A stretch of 64,000 nucleotides of DNA, from positions 1-64,000 of the forward strand of contig JAKSYS010000195.1 of assembly GCA_022925895.1 (NCBI GenBank), given 5' to 3'. The translations under genes were made by a program, and so were the position numbers. The first letter of the stretch is position 1, and every line of letters starts with the position of its first letter. Under the pieces are notes generated by a model. It had not been told where the DNA came from. It ran no database searches and saw only the letters and a list, made by a program, of their open reading frames with translations. The DNA is from Fragilaria crotonensis (Eukaryota; Bacillariophyta; Fragilariophyceae; Fragilariales; Fragilariaceae). This document shows, piece after piece, positions 1 to 12,500 of this stretch.

Positions 1-340
1 CATCAGAAGGTGCAATATGGTAACTAAATTTTCACATGTTCAGTGTTACCGGATAATGGTGTGTCTTTCCTGTTCTTACAATGTACATGGTTGAGTAAAC
101 AAATATGTTAAAACAATATATTGTTACTTTGAACCATATTAGCAACATATTGATTTGTTTCATAAACATTTATGTTAAGATACTTTGCTTCTTGCCTTTC
201 TTATAATGACAATACACCATCTTTGTTAAGTGCATTCCGTTGGAAAATGACCATATTTGTTGTCGTTTATGTTGCTTAGTAGATATATATGCCGTTGACT
301 ATGTTTCTTTGTAACTATATATGTTACTCCTAAATTCAAT
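1..340. repeat. Left terminal and subterminal repeats of the DNA transposon
   Basis: Positions 1-12 form the outer terminal inverted repeat. The next 330 bases are AT-rich and contain many degenerate copies of a short motif around AACATAT or its complement ATATGTT, for example near 105, 140, 170 and 320. No gene is supported here. Such arrays are the usual transposase binding sites in CACTA-type elements; that role is inferred. Confidence 0.65.
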
Positions 341-439
341 TGTACAAATCACAATTGTTGATTAAATCCACCTATATTGTTTCATTACGAGTTGCTGATG
401 TTGTTGTCACTTCTAACGAGAAGGCACCCGATGCAACGT

Positions 440-2054
440 CTAGTCATCATCTGAGTCCCAGTCCGCCTCGACAGGCACCATTGCTTCCGCTCTCTCCAAC
501 GTATTATTGGGCGCTGCACCACCTGCATCTAGCTCGTCATCCTGATTATCACCAGCATTCTTCTTTCCAGCGCTTGCCCTGCAGAAACGCATCAACTCCT
601 TTTCCATTTGCTCGGCTTCCGGACACGCCCTGTCCTCTTCAACCACCTTGCGCAATGCATTGAACTGGCTAATTCCGTCTCGACTCCACCCACTGTACTT
701 GCATTGTCCCGCTTTTTTTTGGGTATACTTTCCCGCCATTCTTCTTGCTTTCTTTTGTATTCCCTGCCCGCTGCCTGTTTCTGCTTCTGTTGTTGTGCTG
801 TTGTTTTCCGTTCTTGGTCCAGTGCCTCCTGCCTCCTCATCCGCTACGACTTTCCACTTCTCCAAGTAATTGTCGATTAGCAACAAACCGAAGGCTTCGT
901 CGCTCACACTCACAATTTTTGATCCATTGCTCTCTCGCGCCGCCGAAATGAGCTGTGTTGTTTTTGCATTTCTCAAGACGTTCGCACCACAAACACATTC
1001 CAAGAAGTTGTTGAAGAACCAGAAGAACGCCCTTTTTCCCTTTCTGACGTAGATCTCCTGAGCTTGCAGAATTCCTCGAATGTGAAGAACTCTTCGCGCG
1101 CTTTTGAAGTCTTTGATTGCATCCCTTGCAATTTGGGAGCCGGACTGTTCGCAAGTACTTCGTTTTTGGTTCAACGCCTTAGTGAAACATTTTTCGTATG
1201 TCAATTGAAACACGAACGGATTCTTGGGCCTCTCCACCTCTCGCACCTTTTGAAAAGCCTTGGTGAATGATGCTTGACTGGTTACAAACTTGATCCTACG
1301 GAACAAGTTGTTTTTGACAAATATCGTAATCCGCTGCGCCACATTCTTCTCCACTGTCGGAACTTCCAACTCTGCATTAAACTGCAACTCCCGCGGCCTG
1401 TAATCATTTGTTGCCCTGCTTGGGGCTTTGACGCCTTTGAAGTTCCGTCCTCGTCCTCGCTCGGAGGATCAGCCGCACCTTCCTGGGCACGGCGGCTCGA
1501 CTCTTACGATTCTGTTGCTGACGTTTCAAGGAGTTGCTGCGACGAATCCTCGTCATCGCCCGATGATTCGTTGTCATCTGGTGAGTCATGAATAGCATCG
1601 GGGTTCGAGGAACTTTCTTCCCCGCCTCGGTATCATCATCCCTGTCGCCATCAGTAGATTTGTAGGACGAGTCATCATCCGAGTCCTTTCGTTCAGAACC
1701 CGGGTTGTTGCGTGGTGGGGGCGGAGCCCTTTTTGCTTTTGCCCTGTTTGTTTTCTTCCTCTTTGCCTTGCCGCCCGAACCAACAACACGCTTTTTTCCC
1801 GGTTTCTCCAGCTCAACTGTCTCCACAGGATCCGTTTGCTGTACTGTCTCCAATAGTTTTGCACGTTTTGCCGCCTTCCTTTTCTCCTCTTTCAGTTTCC
1901 TCTTTGTCCGCGCCGTTGGTGTTTCGGGTTCACCGTTCCTGTCTAGACGAACGCGTCCGCCTTGTCCTTGTTTGCTCCGAGTGCGCGTTGCTGGTGAGGA
2001 TTCCAGAATGTTTGTCACCACTGGAGGCATGACGGCTGCAATGGACAAGTACAA
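440..2054 (-). pseudogene. Transposon accessory protein, frameshifted
   Basis: Two adjacent minus-strand reading frames (2054-1404 and 1387-440) look like one gene broken by frameshifts. The first part is strongly basic (KRKLKEEKRKAAKRAKLL, then KAKRKKTNRAKAKRA), followed by Asp/Ser-rich sequence. Near 1600-1450 a second frame is acidic (Asp/Glu/Ser-rich) with one stop. From about 1440 the third frame opens with APSRATNDYRPRELQFNAE and continues into a 315-residue stretch ending in WDSDDD. The C-terminal part contains a Gln/Lys-rich segment. I do not recognise a domain. Its place inside the inverted-repeat element suggests an accessory DNA-binding protein, comparable in position to the second protein of CACTA elements; this is inference. 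A spliced intron is possible but no convincing GT-AG pair was found. Confidence 0.5.
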
Positions 2055-3257
2055 AAAGCAAGCAATGGGTTAGAAACAAGTCTGACTGGTACGTTTCAAT
2101 TCGCAGCAAGTGTGAGTTCAATAACAAGATTGCAATTTTTAGTCATGTACTTTTTTTTGAATCAGAGAACAGTTTTGGAAGCGTGCACTTGTTGTCCTGT
2201 TTGTTCATCATGTAACTGTACATGATTTGAACATAAATTTATTATGTTCAATTTTAACAATAATTTAACATGTGCATGTCATTTATGTTGTTTGAATGTA
2301 CTTGCGTGTTCACTACATAATGTCGTAAATGTACAGTTTCATCTACTTGGATGCATATGTGTGAGGTTTTGAATATATACGACATGTGTGTAGTGCAGTC
2401 TTGTTTTTGCATGGGCGGCCTCGCCAATCATGTATCGTCAGTACCGCTAAATGTCGTACGCAGCAGTGGTACTATTAGTTCGTGTATATATGTTTATTAC
2501 TACGGTGTATACAAATATATTTATTAACATATCTTTGAATATGTGTGTCGCGTTGAATACATAGGTGGATTATGAATCTTATGACAGTTTGAGACACGAA
2601 TCATAAAAATTGACTACTGTCGATACGTATGCTGCAGTACAACGGCCATGTAGCAGTATGCAGTCCAGTCATGGGAAACTAATAAATCATACATACATGT
2701 AAATAAGCATTCTCTTTTTTCTGACTATTAAACTTGATTAAGTACAAATATTATGATGTGTATGTCATTTTATTATACATATACACGGATACTTAATTAA
2801 CATTGCTACGAATTAAATCTATGTATTAAAACCATGTATATATGGCTGTACTCGTGCAATTACTCTAAGTAAATGCACCTCATTTAAAGGTCTTGCTTGG
2901 AGTTCCCATGTGTGAAGTTTCCTTTTTTTGCATAGCACGCAGTGTATCTTGTTTTGCCTGTTTTCTGCGCGCACTGACACCAAAAATCACAATCTGGTGT
3001 CAGAGTACTTCTATGAAGTACTTCGTTCATTGATTGTGTTTCGCAACATAACGTCGCCGTCGGATCGTTCTCGCTTCCTTTGAGACAAATTGACAGTCCG
3101 CGCCAGGAAGCGCGTTGATTGCTTTGTCAAAAAGGACACGGAACTGGCATTGTGCGGCTCACTACCTGCCAGGAAGCAGTAGAGAGCCCGATGTCGCCAA
3201 ATCGACGCGACGTTGGTTGCGTTGGCGTGGATGTTGTGGTGGAGAACCGGATGACGG
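2055..3257. other. Internal non-coding segment between divergent transposon genes
   Basis: This AT-rich stretch separates the minus-strand accessory gene from the plus-strand oxygenase-like gene. It contains further AACAT/ATGTT-type motifs (for example 2230-2290) but no supportable ORF until about 3258. It probably holds the divergent promoters of the two genes. No individual promoter element can be assigned. Confidence 0.4.
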
Positions 3258-5482
3258 TTGTGGCGGAGAGGAAGGTTGTGGGAGTGGGGTTGGCGAAGAC
3301 GAAAAGCTCGCAAAGAAGAGGAAAACGCAAAGAAGAAGGCTGCGGAGACCGGGAATAGGACTTCCCCAACTATGGCGTGTGTCAGGAACCTGGGGAACTC
3401 GCCACGTGTTCCGGGAGCGGACAGGAAATTCCTTCCTACTGGGCGCGACGAGAGGCAGAATCGCCCAACTCATCAGCGCATTATGACGCTGTTGTCCATG
3501 GCCGTTGTTCCGGAGGAGAGGATTGCATTCAGGCGGAGATTTGTGAAGGCCATGCGGGGTGGTGATGGGAGTGCCGCGAATTGTTGTGTTTTACTCCCGT
3601 GAGCGTCATTGCAAAGGCTTTCGGATGCAAGCCGTTTCAATTGCGTTCCGCTGCCGACATGTTCCCGGAGTCCGGACTCCAGTCGGAGTTCCTCAACGAG
3701 TTCTACGTGATGGACGTGATACTCAATCGGGCTCCTTCACCGGCCGTTTTGACTGGCGGTGGGAAGGGGGGGAGGAGTGGTGGCGGCCGTCGTTCGCATC
3801 GCGATGACTGCGATGCAGTCCGTCATGCCCTGTCACGCAAACCGGAAGACATTGGCCCTGGGATGGATCATTTCTACCGGGCTGCAATTCTGTTCCTACC
3901 TCAGTGTGGGGTGTTCTATTGTCACCGTGACCGTCACGTTGGGGATGCTGGCGTACCCGGCACGCTGAGAGCGTATGATATGAGCTGGCTCCGCTTGCAG
4001 AGGACGGAGGGAACAGAACACGACTTTCCGTTGTATGCCTTTGGTGGTGACAGCTTTGTGAGGCGGTTCTATTCGGATCGCGGTCTACGCGACAACCGCC
4101 GTGTTTCTGCGTGGAGGATCTCCACGGGGTACCTACCCAGTTCCCTACAGAATCGGGTGGTGTACAGGGCCGTTCACAATAGTGATGCTGAATTACCTGC
4201 GTTACCACCGGATTTCATTGCTGGCGTTGACCTGCGGACTGTCCCTGCTGACTACCGCGCTCATGAATTCCGCAACAAACTCAGAAATTCTAGTAGTGCG
4301 AAGTTTGATTGCCGGCATTACGTTGACGGCAGCCACCACTACAATCTGCAGGAGTCTTGCTGGATCATCGATCCAGAAGAAACTCACTTTGTTGATGTTC
4401 ACGTTCGCGTCGATGGAATTCCAAACCGTGAGTCTGTCGTTGCCATCCGGAACGTAACGAAGATCAGTGCGTGCGATGACCACCTTGAGTTGCTGGAGCG
4501 GTTGACATTGCGATGTCGTCAGATCCGAGTGTCGGGGCGAAGGGCACTGCCAGGGCGAAGTCGTCCGATGTCGGTTCAATGTTTGCACTGGGCACCAGAA
4601 TCGAGAAAAAGAGTCCCCGACAGGCGTTGCTGTTCACAGCAAGATTCCGTACGCAGCCAATGGATGTGTTTCGGATAGTGTCCTCCGGGGTCTCGTGGTT
4701 GACTTGGCAACCCTTGGGAGTCGCTGTTTCCTGTGGTCTACTCCGTGGTAAGGGACACCGAGGAGAACTCGGACTGAGTCCGGTGCCACCGATGGATGGC
4801 GTTGCCCTTCCGACGGGTGGGGTCGTGCGGGCGTGGGTCGGATTGCGATGATGAGAATTGTGTTGATGATGATGACGATGACGAAAGAGACGGTGGCGAT
4901 TGCCTTCGCAAGGAACTTCGGAGGAAAATGGAAGCGCAAGAGCGTAGACAACGGGTCGGATACACCGTCGACATGAGCATAAACCTGGGCAACTCCTCGC
5001 ACTACGACGTGAACGATGCCTCGCAGGGCTATAGTGTGTGGACAGAGGAGGTGCTGGGCCTTGGGAAGAACTGGTATTTTGTTATCCCCAGTGTGTGTGG
5101 CCTGCGACCGGGCACGAAAACCAAGTTCAGTGGCATGGCGGTGAAACTTGGCCACGGCGTGGCCATCAGCTGGGATGGCAGGGTGATCCGGCACTGCACG
5201 TCGGTTTCCTGTCCAGACGGGATGGAACGTGGGTTTGTTGCCAGGAAGAGGGAGTCTCCCTTTCGAAATTATCTTTATGGGACTTTCACGGCAGCAAAGG
5301 AAAAAATTGTTGAGGCGGGGCGTGCCACGTGTGCCGAGGCTTTCTGTCCCGGAAAGCCCTCTCCTGTTAAAGCGGTGGTGGATCGCAAGAAGCGGCCGAA
5401 CAGGAGGCGGAGAAGACCCCGTGGGGGCCTCGGATCGAATCCGGGATGCCGTGGTTGCGGGTGTCGGTTGTCCTGCTGTTGA
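3258..5482 (+). pseudogene. Transposon-borne 2OG-Fe(II) oxygenase-like protein, frameshifted
   Basis: Plus-strand frames at 3258-3602, 3581-4678, about 4513-4851 and 4796-5482 read as one long gene with several indels. The best part is the last frame (228 residues). It has an Asp-rich run near residues 19-32, a basic helix (about 38-54), then a segment with H69-Y-D71 in SSHYDVNDASQGYSVW, NWYFVIP near 92-98, and VKLGHGVAISWDGRVIRHC with H133. HxD followed about 60 residues later by His preceded by a hydrophobic strand is the metal-ligand layout of the double-stranded beta-helix 2-oxoglutarate/Fe(II) oxygenases, including the TET/JBP group. The C-terminus is basic (KKRPNRRRRRP). Family assignment is inference from motif layout. 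TET/JBP-like genes are known passengers of fungal KDZ DNA transposons, which makes the context plausible. The N-terminal 300-400 residues are unrecognised. Confidence 0.5.
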
Positions 5483-5758
5483 GTTCGCTTCTGTTGAGCC
5501 GACTGTTGAGCTCCCTCCGTTGTGCCGCTGGTTTTGGTGGCTGGCAGGTGGGCAACTGACCTGGAGGTTGGTGGAAGGTACAGGATACCAAGGAAACAAA
5601 AAAATAAACAACATGTTCGATTTGAATACTGAAACTACTCCTTCTACTGGTACTCTTCATTGACAGCACCCGAGGGACTGTCTACCCCTTCTTTGTCTTC
5701 ACGGGAGCTTCCCACTTGCGTTTCAAGTTCCCTGTGGACTGTTGTGCGGCAGTGGCCT

Positions 5759-8700
5759 TCACAGCCTTTGCAGCCTTTGCAGCTGCTTTCTCTGCGGCGT
5801 TGTCATCCCTCTTCTTCTTGGCGGTAACCTTTTCGGCCTTTTTGTGGCAACCTCAGCTTCAAACTCTTCGGCAGTCTTGACCCTATGCACCTCCCGTCCA
5901 CTTGGCAGGCGGCTGACAAATTCTTTCTCGTACTCCTCTTCAAACCAAGTGTCGTCGTCCTCGTCGTGTTCCAAATCTTGGTGACACTTATTGATGAGAG
6001 AATCCCACGCTTGGGGCCACTCCGCCTTCCGACGGATCAAAAACAGGTGACACCGCTTGCGCCTCGGTGCTTTGTCTACTCCAAATGGGGGGATGTCTTC
6101 GATGCCGAGTACTGGAGATACAATGGACTTGACGTCCACCAGGAACAAGGTTGGATGTCTCTCATCGGGTGAGTGGAAATGTGGGGTGTAGCGCCCTATG
6201 AGAGTGTTCGGAGTGTCAAGATCGCCAACGGAAACTGGATCAAATGAATGGGCAACAGCATACAACCCGGCTTCCAAATTTTTCTGCCCATTTGCTTTGA
6301 TGTTAATGCACTCTCCATTTGGAAGCCCACGAAGATCAACAAAGGTGTGGATGAATGCTGGATAATCACGGGGGTATCCTTCCCACTTGATCATTGCACT
6401 GTCGTTCCAGGCTTTGCCATCATAACAGGGGTGAGCGCGGTACTTGTTGCCCTTACGGTCGGTGAACAATGTGAAGCATGGAAGCGAGTGCTGCGGCATC
6501 TTGGGCAGGCAGTGGTGACTCAGGAAGTCCATTACTCGAGTTGAAAGGTGAGCTGCCTCCATGTTGTCACCAGGGGACGGATGAGTCCAGCAGCACGCTG
6601 AAACTTCATCGCCAGTCTTCCAAGAAAGGTTGAAATGTCGGCCACCCTTGCCGTCAACAAGTAATGCATCGGGTTGACCTACTCCGTTGTGGGCATCGCC
6701 TTTTCTATCGGTGTCCATGTCCGCAGAAGCAAGTGATACAACAAGATTCTCAACATAGCGATGGGCAGCTTGCTTGGTGAATGAAACGGCTCGTTTCTGG
6801 GTGTTCCGTGATGTTACCTTTGCGAGTGGAATGTGGGCTGACTCCGCGTACGAACTGTTTACGTTCTCTGGGACGCCGTGGTCAAGGATGTCCTCGCACA
6901 GATGCAAGACCAAATGTGTCTTGATCGTGTTGTTTCCCATTGCTCCTGGGCGGGGTGCCACTTCAGCGACAACACGCATCAGCCACTGAACTGCCACATG
7001 AACGCTTCACCATTTTTTTGGAATGGATGGTTGCTTCATCCATTGATGCCACACTAGAAGAGAGTCACGATGTCAATCCAATCTATGACATGGTTTTCAT
7101 AACGAAGCCTTTGGTCGGGAACCCCAAGTCTGGGTTCCTTCTTCCCGACATCGAAGATAGTGCGGAAGCAGGTGGTGTGCAACGCAAACAACTTCACCAA
7201 AAGGCACCCTGCCATCTCGTGTCCCATCAGATTGGTTCCTGATGAGAATCCCTTGGGAAAGTTTGTTCGTGGGACATCACGGTCACTCTGTCTCGACAGT
7301 TTGCGGCCCAATTTTGCACACAGTTGATCGTACTCCTTCAATGCATTGGACTTGGGACCGGCTTGGGTGGAGAAAGCCTGCAGGCAGTATTTGAACCAAC
7401 CGAGGGAAATCAAGTGTAGCATCTCACCTGGACAGGCGCCAAAAATGCCCCGCTGATTGTGCAGACCAAAACGAACCCTGGCAAAGCCGTTTTTAAGGTA
7501 GGTCTGCGACAGCAATTGGAGCTCGTTGGTAAAACCTTTGCGAACAAGGGTGTCCATTTTTCTGGGAAGGCGGTGGGGAAACTTAGACTTCGAGTAACCA
7601 GTCAAGTATGTAGGGCACTCGCAGATGCGACAAAGTTGTTTGATCTGTGAAAATCGGGCGGTGTAGTGCCCACAAAGGCGGTCGTGACCCTCTGTGTCGC
7701 CGATGATGAACGGGACATAGAGGTGGAACACGACTGGGTGTATTGTTCCGTTGTACTGCAGATTCCATCGGAAGCCGTACTTTTGCAACTGTCAAAAACC
7801 AGACTCTTGGAGAATAAACTGGATCTGCATGTGTGTCTCGTTGAGGAGCAATGTTGCCCAACTGACATTTTCATCGGGGCACCGAATTGGATTGTTGACA
7901 AGGTGCACTCCCTTTGACTTGGGATCAATTTCGGCATCTGAGGGGAGGTTGGCAGGAGTGCTGTGATTGATGTATCCAAGGATGCGCATGGCGCTTGGGA
8001 GGCGGCGCGTAATGTGGTTCAAAAGGCCGTGTGAGACTGTTATGGGCTCCATCTGGAGGCGTCCAGCCATGTCAATGTGGGTCTTGTCCATCGCCATGAC
8101 ACAAGGTAGGAGCATGTCAACACCGGGTTTCTTTATCAGGGCATCGTACGTCTTTCTATAACAACGACCTGTGTGTATGTCACCAACATCCGACGATGCT
8201 TGTGGTGCAACAAATGGATCCTTTGCTTCATCAAAAAAATAATTTGTGTCCTGATTAAGTGTGGGACACGAGAGAAGCGACGCGAACACCTCCCGAGCAT
8301 CAAAAAAAACCATGGACACTATCCTCTGCGTGTAAGGGAGATACAATTTCTTCTCCTTGGGGATCAGTCCGTTCATATTATACCTTTCGTACAACTTGGC
8401 GATGACCTTCTCTCGAGTTGGTTGAACACCCTCGCGGAACACATGACCACTCGCGTTTGATTTGGCAGCCCACTTCAGTATGATGGTAAATGCTTTGAGA
8501 GGACAGTGCAGCTTTCTAAGGAGATCTAATAACTCAATTTGGACCTTCTCCTCCTGGGAAAATCGCGCGAGACCTAGTGGGTTTGCTCGTAGCTTGAACA
8601 GTTCCAAACACAAATCCAACACACCAAGATCAGGACCTTCCTCATCCTCTTCTTCAGTTTCTTCAAAGGCATCCTGATTGCCAGCGTCGCCATCATCGTT

Positions 8701-9021
8701 GTCTTCAAACATCACAAAATTGTCATCGTCAACTGCGTTCAAATCGTTGACGTGATGCAGAGGATCCCCCGCCTCTCCTCTTAGAGATGCACCGCTCCCA
8801 CGGAGTGAAGTCCTCGAATTCGGGAAAGTGGAACGATTTCCGACTTGCGACGCATTAGTTGTGTTCGCAATGCTGTCGTTCGGGATGGTGGGTGCCACTG
8901 TTGCTGCTGCATTGACACGTGACATGTAGAATGATTTACATGCCAAATTATGAGCGAGGTGGGACTGAAGCCTCTTGAAACTCTTTCCACAAACAGCACA
9001 AGCATTAGTCGACGTTGACAT
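5759..9021 (-). pseudogene. CACTA/Plavaka-like DDE transposase, broken
   Basis: Three consecutive minus-strand segments (9021-7792, 7788-7054, 6997-5759) form one transposase. The N-terminus has a zinc-finger-like motif (CAVC...HLAHNLAC) and a Ser/Asp/Glu-rich linker. Candidate catalytic acidic residues are D in AMDKTHIDMAGRL, D in FIIGDTEGHDRLCGHY and E in NSSYAESAHIPLAKV, the D-D-E spacing seen in Plavaka/CACTA (Tnp2-like) transposases. QLCRICECPTYL after the second D fits the Cys-rich insert of that family. The C-terminus is basic. An in-frame TGA lies at 7792-7794 (same frame continues at 7788) and there are at least two frameshifts between about 7070 and 6990, so this copy cannot make a full protein as read. 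Terminal repeats at both ends support the class. Family assignment is from motif memory, not a search. Confidence 0.7.
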
Positions 9022-9029
9022 TCTGATCG

Positions 9030-9564
9030 CTGCTGATGAGTGCGTTAATGTGCAGAGTGATTAGAACAGAACACAAATGTTTTATTGTGATCAACAAAAT
9101 TTATAAGGCATGTGAGAAATGATTGGTGTACAATGATTATTTTCAATGAAGCCAGAAATGGTTCGTTCGTAATCCCCTTCTCGGATCCAATAACAAAATG
9201 TGGGATGTAATACACATACCAGTTCAATAGAAAAAGGAGTGCGTGATAAGCGTAGGTCATTCGATTAAACCATGATGGTCAGATCAAAATATATATGTCG
9301 TACTAACAACCGATTTACACAACTGTGACGCGTAATAACCAAACATGTTATGAGTTACAATGCAAAAATTTGATATTTTGCAAAGATAACAATCAAAAAT
9401 ATTACTTTTGAATATATACTATAAGGAAGGACTAATATATTTAAAACTAAGCAATCACACATTTACTTTTAACCATATTATTGCATCAACTAACAATATA
9501 TGAATCACAATGCACAAAAAAGTTAACATATAATGACATAGTTAACATTCTTCACCTTCTGATG
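9030..9564. repeat. Right subterminal and terminal inverted repeat of the DNA transposon
   Basis: AT-rich sequence with repeated AACATAT-like motifs (about 9330-9545) ends at 9553-9564 with CACCTTCTGATG, the reverse complement of window bases 1-12. The next base, 9565, begins the interrupted Copia reading frame. No gene is seen between the transposase start at 9021 and this end. Confidence 0.75.
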
Positions 9565-9565
9565 T

Positions 9566-12500
9566 TACCTCCACGACGACCCAACGGTATATGACAATTT
9601 GGAAATCCTTCGCTTTATTTATAAAGAATGGCCTAACATGGCAACCACCATTCACACCAAAACCACGATGGATACGTTGAAACGTCGTCTCTTGTCGATG
9701 AATGTCCGTTACATATACCGTGGAGAAGACCCTGGAGATTGGGCATACTGGCGCGACTATACCGATGACGGAATGTTGGAATACCATATTGCACCAACGG
9801 ACATGACATCGATGCAATATCCGGTACACGAGGATGACGAACACTCACCACCGGCAACAACGGTGCTAGATAGAAACCCCCATGTCCAATCTGTTAATAG
9901 AGAAGACGATGATGATGCTTTGCCAGCCACACCTCTGCCAGATAACGTCACGCCACCAGGGACCCAAATGCCAGATAACGTCACGCCACCAGGGACCCAA
10001 ATGCCAGATAACGTCACGCCACCAGGGACCCAAATGCCAGATAACGTCAAGCTACCACGGACCCAAACGCCAGATAACGTCACGCCCCCACTGACCCAAA
10101 TGATTCCCAAGACATTCGCACAAATCCTCCAAACGGAACGCAAAGTAAACCTGCCAGATACCGTGACACCCCACGCGAAGTTGTTCACAGGGCAAGGCGA
10201 CGCTCTACCATTGGATCAAACGCACCACACCAAGGACATTGACAGGCAGCGGGTCAAGACGGTCTTCAACCCATACACTGGACGACGCATTGCCGTTACC
10301 ACACGCCCATCAAGTCCTGTAGACAACAAGGCGTCGTCAGAAACATTGGCTCGGCGTCTCCTGACCGATTTAGACGATGAAGAATTGTTTGATACGGACG
10401 ACGGCGTGGGCATCCCCGACGGGTTCACGCCCGTCCTCTCGCGACACGGAAAACCGCAGCAAGACGGCCCGATGAAACGTACATGGCAACCACCGCCTCC
10501 CTTTCCTAGCCCTGTTTACCAGGCAGTGACCACCGCTGCCCCCAGTATGAACAACGTCACAAATGCACAACCTACGGAAGCGGAAAACCCCAACACGACT
10601 CTACCAGGACCCTCACAGCCGGCCATGGATACCTTCACAGATATCCTACATGAACACCTCCAGGACGCCCTTCAACAAATCGACCGCAAAGAGAACCAAC
10701 ATATGCGAGTGATTGAAGAGCACATGGCGGACATTGCATGCCGAAAAGAGGACTTGGTACAGAGGGAACATCAGTTGACGACGGCACAGCAATGCTTCAA
10801 CCAGCGACAGCACATCTACATTGAACGGATGAACCATTGGGAAGGTGATGTCATGTCCCAAGAAGCTACTGTAACCCGTAAACGGATTGAACTGGACACG
10901 GCCATGGCAGAATTTGATCAAACGATATCGACAGCTACTACCAGGTGCAATGACCTGGCGGATCAGACCAAGCGATCCATGCGGGCCTGGATAGAAGTGA
11001 CCCTGGAAAAGCTGAAGACTGACTAAGATATCTACAAGACAGCACACAAAGCACATACGGAGGAGTTCTGTACGGAACAGATGTCCGCACTCGAAAGCTA
11101 CCTCGATAGTTACTCGGGACATGCTGCCGGTATCCATGCAAACTTGTTAGTCAGACTCCGACGCGACATTACCCGCACATACCACGATATCCAGATGGAA
11201 AATCAAGACACGGCCCAACAGCACGCAGCTATCCCACTCGATGATGATACGGTTGAAGGCGACGAAGCGATGCCCACACAACAAACTGGCAACGTGACCA
11301 ACAACCCTAGTAGTCATATTCCCGCCCCTGCGGATACCTCCCTCCCGCACGACGTTGGAAAGATGTGGATTATGACATGCTCAAACAACCCCCTCCACGC
11401 CATGGACCTACTGGATACTCACCGACTTTGGGCCATTCTCCTTCACCTCGCATGGAAGTCATTCACCCTCCTGGAGCCTCTCTGCACTCCGACGTGGACC
11501 AACAGATATCCCGCCTACGGAAAGCGAATACTCCTACCCATCTCCGCGGACGAGACCGGAAATCCGTTACAGTGTTCTATAATTCATTTGTTGACTTCCA
11601 CAAGATTTATCGGGTTCCTTTTAAAATTCTGGATGATCTCCGCATTGATAAATTGGATGATGTCACCCAAGAGCGTTTGCACCCGGCTGATCTCCTGGAA
11701 GACCCTACATTGTATGACAGGTACAGTTCCGCTATCTACGCTCGGTTGGAAGAAGACGGTGTGTTAGACCCATCGGATCAGCTCTATCAAGGATTACTCC
11801 AAATGTATAACTCAAAACGGGACGGCTACCGCCTACTCCAGGACATCCTAGCCACAACTCTCCTGGTTCCATCGAAGAATATTGGCCAGCTCAGCACGCC
11901 TCCGACGGTTCAACAGGGTACAACGCCATACGACTTTGCATGGCAACTCAAAGAATTTTACGCATGCCAACTCCAGCACAACAGAACCTACACAGTACGC
12001 GAACAAGCCACTATGTTTCTCCAAGGAATGCAGCACGCGACCCCGTTTACACATGCCGCTACTCAGCTTCTGCACGACATGCACCAGCTTCCAGAGGGAG
12101 TCCCGCTCCCATTACGCTTGGCTTTTCCGAACAACTTGCCGTTGACTCTCCTCACCTCGGCCGAGACGATGCGTTCCCATTCCAGTACATCTGCAACTAT
12201 CAACGTAACTCGTTCGACTCCCCGTACCGTAGACGACCGCAACTCTCACGACCGTGATCGGAGTCGTGAACGACGCCCAGGCTATGATCGTCGCCCACCA
12301 CGCGATTCAAGCGTGGGACGTGAATCAAGCGCAGGCCGATCCACACGATCGACCCCACAAAGACCACTCTCGACGACTGCGGCCCCCCGCCCCACGGCTC
12401 GGAATCCTGACGTTCAATGTGCAGCCTGTGCCACAAATGGACACACTGCGCTGGATTGTCGTCAGCTCCCAAAGATTGCGGCATGTATGGAATATATCAC

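Larger units (their letters stand above)
1..9564. mobile_element. CACTA/Plavaka-like DNA transposon
   Basis: The first 12 bases of the window (CATCAGAAGGTG) recur as their reverse complement at 9553-9564, and similarity continues inward for about 25 bases. These are terminal inverted repeats of a 9.56-kb element. AT-rich ends carry repeated AACATAT/ATATGTT-type motifs, as in subterminal repeats of CACTA elements. The element encodes a broken transposase on the minus strand (5759-9021), an accessory minus-strand gene (440-2054) and an accessory plus-strand gene (about 3258-5482). It sits inside the 5' coding part of a Copia element, whose frame resumes directly at 9565. The left flank is outside the window, so the target duplication cannot be read, and a few terminal bases may be missing at the left. 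Confidence 0.8.

Noticed and set aside
3723-4208. Minus-strand frames opposite the oxygenase-like gene (also 4634-5614)
   Set aside because: Composition is His/Pro/Arg/Thr-rich as expected for antisense; the plus strand carries the motif-bearing protein.
5428-5450. tRNA T-loop-like GGATCGAATCCGGG
   Set aside because: No matching acceptor stem, D-loop or anticodon stem around it; it lies in the oxygenase-like gene.
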